From positions 1 to 40,381 of the IMG/VR virus record IMGVR_UViG_3300020442_001277: 40,381 bases of DNA, one strand, 5' to 3'. This stretch comes from a virus. The position numbers and the translations under genes are program-made. Shown in pieces: positions 38,620 to 40,381 of the stretch; position 1 is the first letter of the stretch; each line of letters begins with the position of its first letter. Under the pieces are notes generated by a model. That model did not search any database, was not told the DNA's origin, and worked only from the letters and a program-made list of their open reading frames with translations.

Positions 38620-38883
38620 TAACTCTTGCTTACTCTCATTTAACATTTGGTAAAATGTGTCTCTCTCTTCGCTATTATCAGAAGTCATGAGATCGATCGC
38701 ATTCCTTACCATTCTTTTGATTAGGATTCTGTTCTGTGTTGTTAAAGTCTCGTATGTAAAATTGTCGCATACGTCAACAACTTCTTTAACTGCTGTTGCT
38801 ATTTGATATGCGTCAATCTCGTCATAACTGTAACCCTCGAAATTCTGTTGAACGATAACTGGAACTGCGTCAAATAAATTCAT
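38608..38883 (-). CDS. Hypothetical helical protein
   Basis: 91 aa: MNLFDAVPVIVQQNFEGYSY, then IATAVKEVVDVCDNF and LIKRMVRNAIDLMTS. Predicted mostly helical, mildly acidic, no family recognised. It has a TATAAT box 23 nt upstream and a leader made of ACAACAAACAAAAAAC, with no Shine-Dalgarno. Its final codons and stop form half of a palindrome that recurs at the ends of other genes in this region. Coding is supported by promoter geometry and codon-like composition. Confidence 0.72.
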   Translation of the reverse strand: MNLFDAVPVIVQQNFEGYSYDEIDAYQIATAVKEVVDVCDNFTYETLTTQNRILIKRMVRNAIDLMTSDNSEERDTFYQMLNESKQELVTV

Positions 38884-38906
38884 GTTTTTTGTTTGTTGTT
38901 ATTCTA

Positions 38907-38912
38907 ATTATA
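38907..38912 (-). promoter_or_regulatory. TATAAT box of the 91-aa gene
   Basis: Exact -10 box, 23 nt before the ATG; no good -35. Preceded by a short unusually G+C-rich patch (GGTTGCCGCCCGCC). Confidence 0.65.
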
Positions 38913-38941
38913 GGCGGGCGGCAACCACAATGGAAGAGTAC

Positions 38942-38967
38942 ATGTGACAGTTATATTAGTGTCACAT
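38942..38967. repeat. Gene-end palindrome, copy 2
   Basis: ATGTGACA, 10-nt loop, TGTCACAT: 8-bp stem, 3 nt after the TAG stop of the 95-aa gene (38971). No long T-run follows on either strand. Confidence 0.75.
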
Positions 38968-38970
38968 ATT

Positions 38971-39258
38971 CTATTGACTTCTCTCCATTATTTCATTATG
39001 CTCCCTCTGGACTAATGTCCGATAAATTCCAAATAACTTAGATAAGTCCACTCCCTCTAAATCTGTCCAGTTACTGACATAATCAAGTTGACTCTCATCA
39101 TATCCACCATCAACAAAACTAGGTGCGGATAGAAATTCAAAGGAACTATCTATAAAGAAGTGCCTACCAAAATGGTCACTTTCAAATGTTTGACTAGGTA
39201 AAAATTTCATCTTAGAAAATGGTCTATCCTGATAAGTTTTGAATTCAAAAGTTCTCAT
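38971..39258 (-). CDS. Hypothetical protein, second of a two-gene unit
   Basis: 95 aa: MRTFEFKTYQDRPFSKMKFL, then FESDHFGRHFFIDSSFEFLS, and a helical acidic C-terminus ending NEIMERSQ. Aromatic-rich N-terminal half suggests beta structure. The ATG immediately follows the TAA of the 80-aa gene, with a strong GGAGG about 8 nt upstream inside that gene, so the pair is coupled. No family recognised. Confidence 0.72.
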   Translation of the reverse strand: MRTFEFKTYQDRPFSKMKFLPSQTFESDHFGRHFFIDSSFEFLSAPSFVDGGYDESQLDYVSNWTDLEGVDLSKLFGIYRTLVQREHNEIMERSQ

Positions 39259-39501
39259 TTAAAAATCCTCCTTTTCATAACCATTCTGTGATACCATAAA
39301 AGCATCTAATTTTGTGATATCGCTCTCTGTGAGAGTATCAAAGTCAACTCCACCTAGTTTATAAATTCCCCACTCTGAAATTTCCTGGACGTATTCATCC
39401 CAGTTTGCACATAAGCAAGTAAGATTGTCTAGGTTATCATCAAACAAAATTCTCTGTTTGATTCTGTTTACTGGTTCTGAATAAACTGCTGTTGAATTCA
39501 T
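39259..39501 (-). CDS. Hypothetical protein, first of a two-gene unit
   Basis: 80 aa: MNSTAVYSEPVNRIKQRILF, followed by DDNLDNLTCLCANWDEYVQE and an acidic C-terminal half. Contains a Cys-Leu-Cys pair but no recognised metal-binding layout. Its TATAAT box is 21 nt upstream and the leader reads AATTAAACAAACAAC without a Shine-Dalgarno. Immediately upstream of the promoter lies the terminator of the previous gene. Function unknown. Confidence 0.72.
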   Translation of the reverse strand: MNSTAVYSEPVNRIKQRILFDDNLDNLTCLCANWDEYVQEISEWGIYKLGGVDFDTLTESDITKLDAFMVSQNGYEKEDF

Positions 39502-39522
39502 GTTGTTTGTTTAATTACTTTT

Positions 39523-39528
39523 ATTATA
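39523..39528 (-). promoter_or_regulatory. TATAAT box of the 80-aa gene
   Basis: Exact -10 box, 21 nt before the ATG, only 2 nt beyond the T-run of the preceding terminator. The terminator hairpin occupies the place of the -35. Confidence 0.65.
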
Positions 39529-39530
39529 AT

Positions 39531-39558
39531 AAAAAACAGAGGATAATTAAACCCTCTG
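39531..39558 (-). terminator. Intrinsic terminator of the 97-aa gene
   Basis: On the minus strand CAGAGG, 10-nt loop, CCTCTG, then six T. It lies 11 nt after the TAA stop. A degenerate copy of the gene-end palindrome (GACAG...GTGTCAC) spans the stop codon just before it. Confidence 0.85.
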
Positions 39559-39569
39559 TGTGACACTTA

Positions 39570-39863
39570 TTAAACTGTCTGATTGTGATAGTCATATTTG
39601 AACTTTTCAACTAGAATGTCTCTCACTCTCTCACGATCTAGTGAATCACCATCACCCCAAGTGCAAAGATCGAAATCCTCATTATTACATCTATCAAGAT
39701 ATACTATTGTAGCGTGACGTATATCTTCTTTAGTCAATCTCTGACCATTCTTGTATAGAGGATAAAGAGTTTCATCCCCATCTGAAGTTCCATAGAACAT
39801 ATCAACATAATCTACAAAATCTGAGATTTGTCTTAGTGTGTCAACAATTTGAAGTGAAGTCAT
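39570..39863 (-). CDS. Hypothetical acidic protein
   Basis: 97 aa: MTSLQIVDTLRQISDFVDYV, then MFYGTSDGDETLYPLYKNGQ and DRCNNEDFDLCTWGDGDSLD, ending KYDYHNQTV. Strongly acidic, mixed helical and loop; the DFDLCTWGDGDSLDRERV stretch is Asp-rich and could be a turn-rich metal site, but I know no family with it. TATAAT is 21 nt upstream and the leader (AATTCAAACAAACAC) lacks a Shine-Dalgarno. A strong terminator follows. Confidence 0.73.
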   Translation of the reverse strand: MTSLQIVDTLRQISDFVDYVDMFYGTSDGDETLYPLYKNGQRLTKEDIRHATIVYLDRCNNEDFDLCTWGDGDSLDRERVRDILVEKFKYDYHNQTV

Positions 39864-39884
39864 GTGTTTGTTTGAATTACTCTT

Positions 39885-39890
39885 ATTATA
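39885..39890 (-). promoter_or_regulatory. TATAAT box of the 97-aa gene
   Basis: Exact -10 box, 21 nt before the ATG, followed by AAGAGTAATTC as in neighbouring leaders. No convincing -35; the region upstream is a T/C-rich tract, then the palindrome copy 3. Confidence 0.65.
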
Positions 39891-39915
39891 AAGGGAAAGA
39901 AATAGAAATAGGAAA

Positions 39916-39947
39916 ATAATGTGACAGTACTCAAACTGTCACATTAT
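39916..39947. repeat. Gene-end palindrome, copy 3 (best copy)
   Basis: ATAATGTGACAGT, 6-nt loop, ACTGTCACATTAT: 13-bp perfect stem, 7 nt after the stop of the 72-aa gene and 25 nt before the next -10. AT-rich ends on both sides mean it could act as a terminator in either direction or as a dimer-binding operator. Confidence 0.8.
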
Positions 39948-39954
39948 CGGTTGA

Positions 39955-40173
39955 CTAATTTGCGTAAACCCCTTTACAGTCTCTTGAGAGATATGTCTCT
40001 TTAGCGTCACATACATTATCAATTAGATTATCGAATGTTTGAACATCCCAATCTTTTTGCTCTGCTACATCCATAGCATTTGCTTCCATTAGCACTTCGC
40101 AAAGATACTCATATTGTGAAGCACTTACTTCAATGTTCCAACCTTTTGCGAGTTTCTGATTTGTGATTGTCAT
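39955..40173 (-). CDS. Hypothetical small protein
   Basis: 72 aa: MTITNQKLAKGWNIEVSASQ, then YEYLCEVLMEANAMDVAEQK and a C-terminal LSRDCKGVYAN. Mostly helical and acidic; no family recognised. A TATAAT box lies 24 nt before the ATG and the leader (AATAACAATACATCAGAC) has no Shine-Dalgarno. The best copy of the gene-end palindrome lies just after its stop. Confidence 0.7.
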   Translation of the reverse strand: MTITNQKLAKGWNIEVSASQYEYLCEVLMEANAMDVAEQKDWDVQTFDNLIDNVCDAKETYLSRDCKGVYAN

Positions 40174-40197
40174 GTTAATGTCTGATGTATTGTTATT

Positions 40198-40203
40198 ATT
40201 ATA
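40198..40203 (-). promoter_or_regulatory. TATAAT box of the 72-aa gene
   Basis: Exact -10 box 24 nt before the ATG, preceded by the terminator hairpin of the previous gene at 40215-40236. Confidence 0.65.
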
Positions 40204-40214
40204 ATAGGGAATAA

Positions 40215-40236
40215 CGAGAGGAATTTCAACCTCTCG
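40215..40236 (-). terminator. Terminator-like hairpin after the right-edge gene
   Basis: On the minus strand CGAGAGG, 8-nt loop, CCTCTCG, followed by TTATT. 7-bp perfect stem with a short, imperfect T-run. One arm of the gene-end motif (TGTGACAGT, 40237-40245) lies between it and the stop codon. Confidence 0.65.
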
Positions 40237-40248
40237 TGTGACAGTTTC

Positions 40249-40380
40249 TTATCTGGCATATAGGTAACCTCCTGCCCAGTCACAAAAACTAGGATTGTGC
40301 ATAAGTTCCCTTTCTGTGATAATTCTCATATCAAAGCGAACTCCCTTCGCTGGTGCTTTGTAGGATGCTGCTTTAAAAAC
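40249..40380 (-). CDS. Partial hypothetical protein, 5' end outside window
   Basis: The last 43 codons of a gene that enters from the right edge: VFKAASYKAPAKGVRFDMRI and onward, ending NPSFCDWAGGYLYAR, then TAA at 40249-40251. An internal Met exists, but the frame stays open to the edge, so the start is probably outside. Basic N-terminal part, aromatic C-terminus; no family recognised. It is followed by half of the gene-end motif and a hairpin, as for its neighbours. Confidence 0.6.
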   Translation of the reverse strand, partial: VFKAASYKAPAKGVRFDMRIITERELMHNPSFCDWAGGYLYAR

Positions 40381-40381
40381 T

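Noticed and set aside
38590-40250. CRISPR-like array
   Set aside because: The repeats are palindromic, spaced by whole genes, variable in loop and arm length, and placed at stop codons; there are no uniform spacers.
1-40381. tRNA or rRNA genes
   Set aside because: No cloverleaf-like sequence with a TTCGA-type arm was noticed in the intergenic stretches, which are short; a covariance search was not possible.

Overview
The window looks like part of a T4-like myovirus genome, most likely a marine cyanomyovirus (Synechococcus or Prochlorococcus phage). The DNA is AT-rich and every gene I can support lies on the minus strand, so transcription runs from high to low coordinates. The assignment rests on a run of baseplate-wedge genes with recognisable T4 counterparts (gp25, gp6, a gp7-like giant, gp8) mixed with families typical of marine T4-like phages: DUF4815, YHYH, cupredoxin-like and LamG-like domains and Gly-x-Gly-Tyr beta repeats. 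Family comparisons are from memory; no search was run.

Right part (about 36.8-40.4 kb): at least twelve small genes of unknown function (41-106 aa). Most have a consensus TATAAT box 21-30 nt before the start codon. Several leaders are A/C-rich and lack a Shine-Dalgarno. A palindrome (TGTGACAGT...ACTGTCACA) recurs at gene ends. Several intrinsic terminators are present, and one five-gene operon is joined by 1-4 nt overlaps or abutting codons. This looks like an early or middle accessory region using the host sigma-70 polymerase.

Boundary (36586-36815): a 230-nt non-coding stretch holding a perfect TTGACA-17-TATAAT promoter that overlaps a strong terminator, a 13-bp direct repeat and a possible second promoter. 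It separates the small genes from the virion module.

Virion module (1-36.6 kb): three small genes (one an AbrB-like 55-aa protein), an 850-aa cysteine-rich protein, a PAAR-like spike tip, a 47-aa very basic protein, gp25, gp6, a 6,611-aa gp7-like giant, a 405-aa fibre-like protein ending in a cupredoxin-like domain, a 1,407-aa YHYH/cupredoxin protein, gp8, and a DUF4815 protein that leaves the window at position 1. Junctions are tight (several TAATG overlaps). Candidate T4-type late promoters (NATAAATA) lie before gp25, the 405-aa gene and gp8. Together the genes would build the baseplate wedge, the spike tip and peripheral baseplate or fibre decorations.

Most notable: (1) the giant carries gp7-like motifs at both ends of a roughly 2,800-residue insertion packed with adhesin-like domains; (2) domains are nested inside other domains (cupredoxin in YHYH, a repeat module in LamG); (3) two virion proteins keep a complete type-1 copper ligand pattern; (4) the small-gene region has a regular promoter/leader/palindrome layout.
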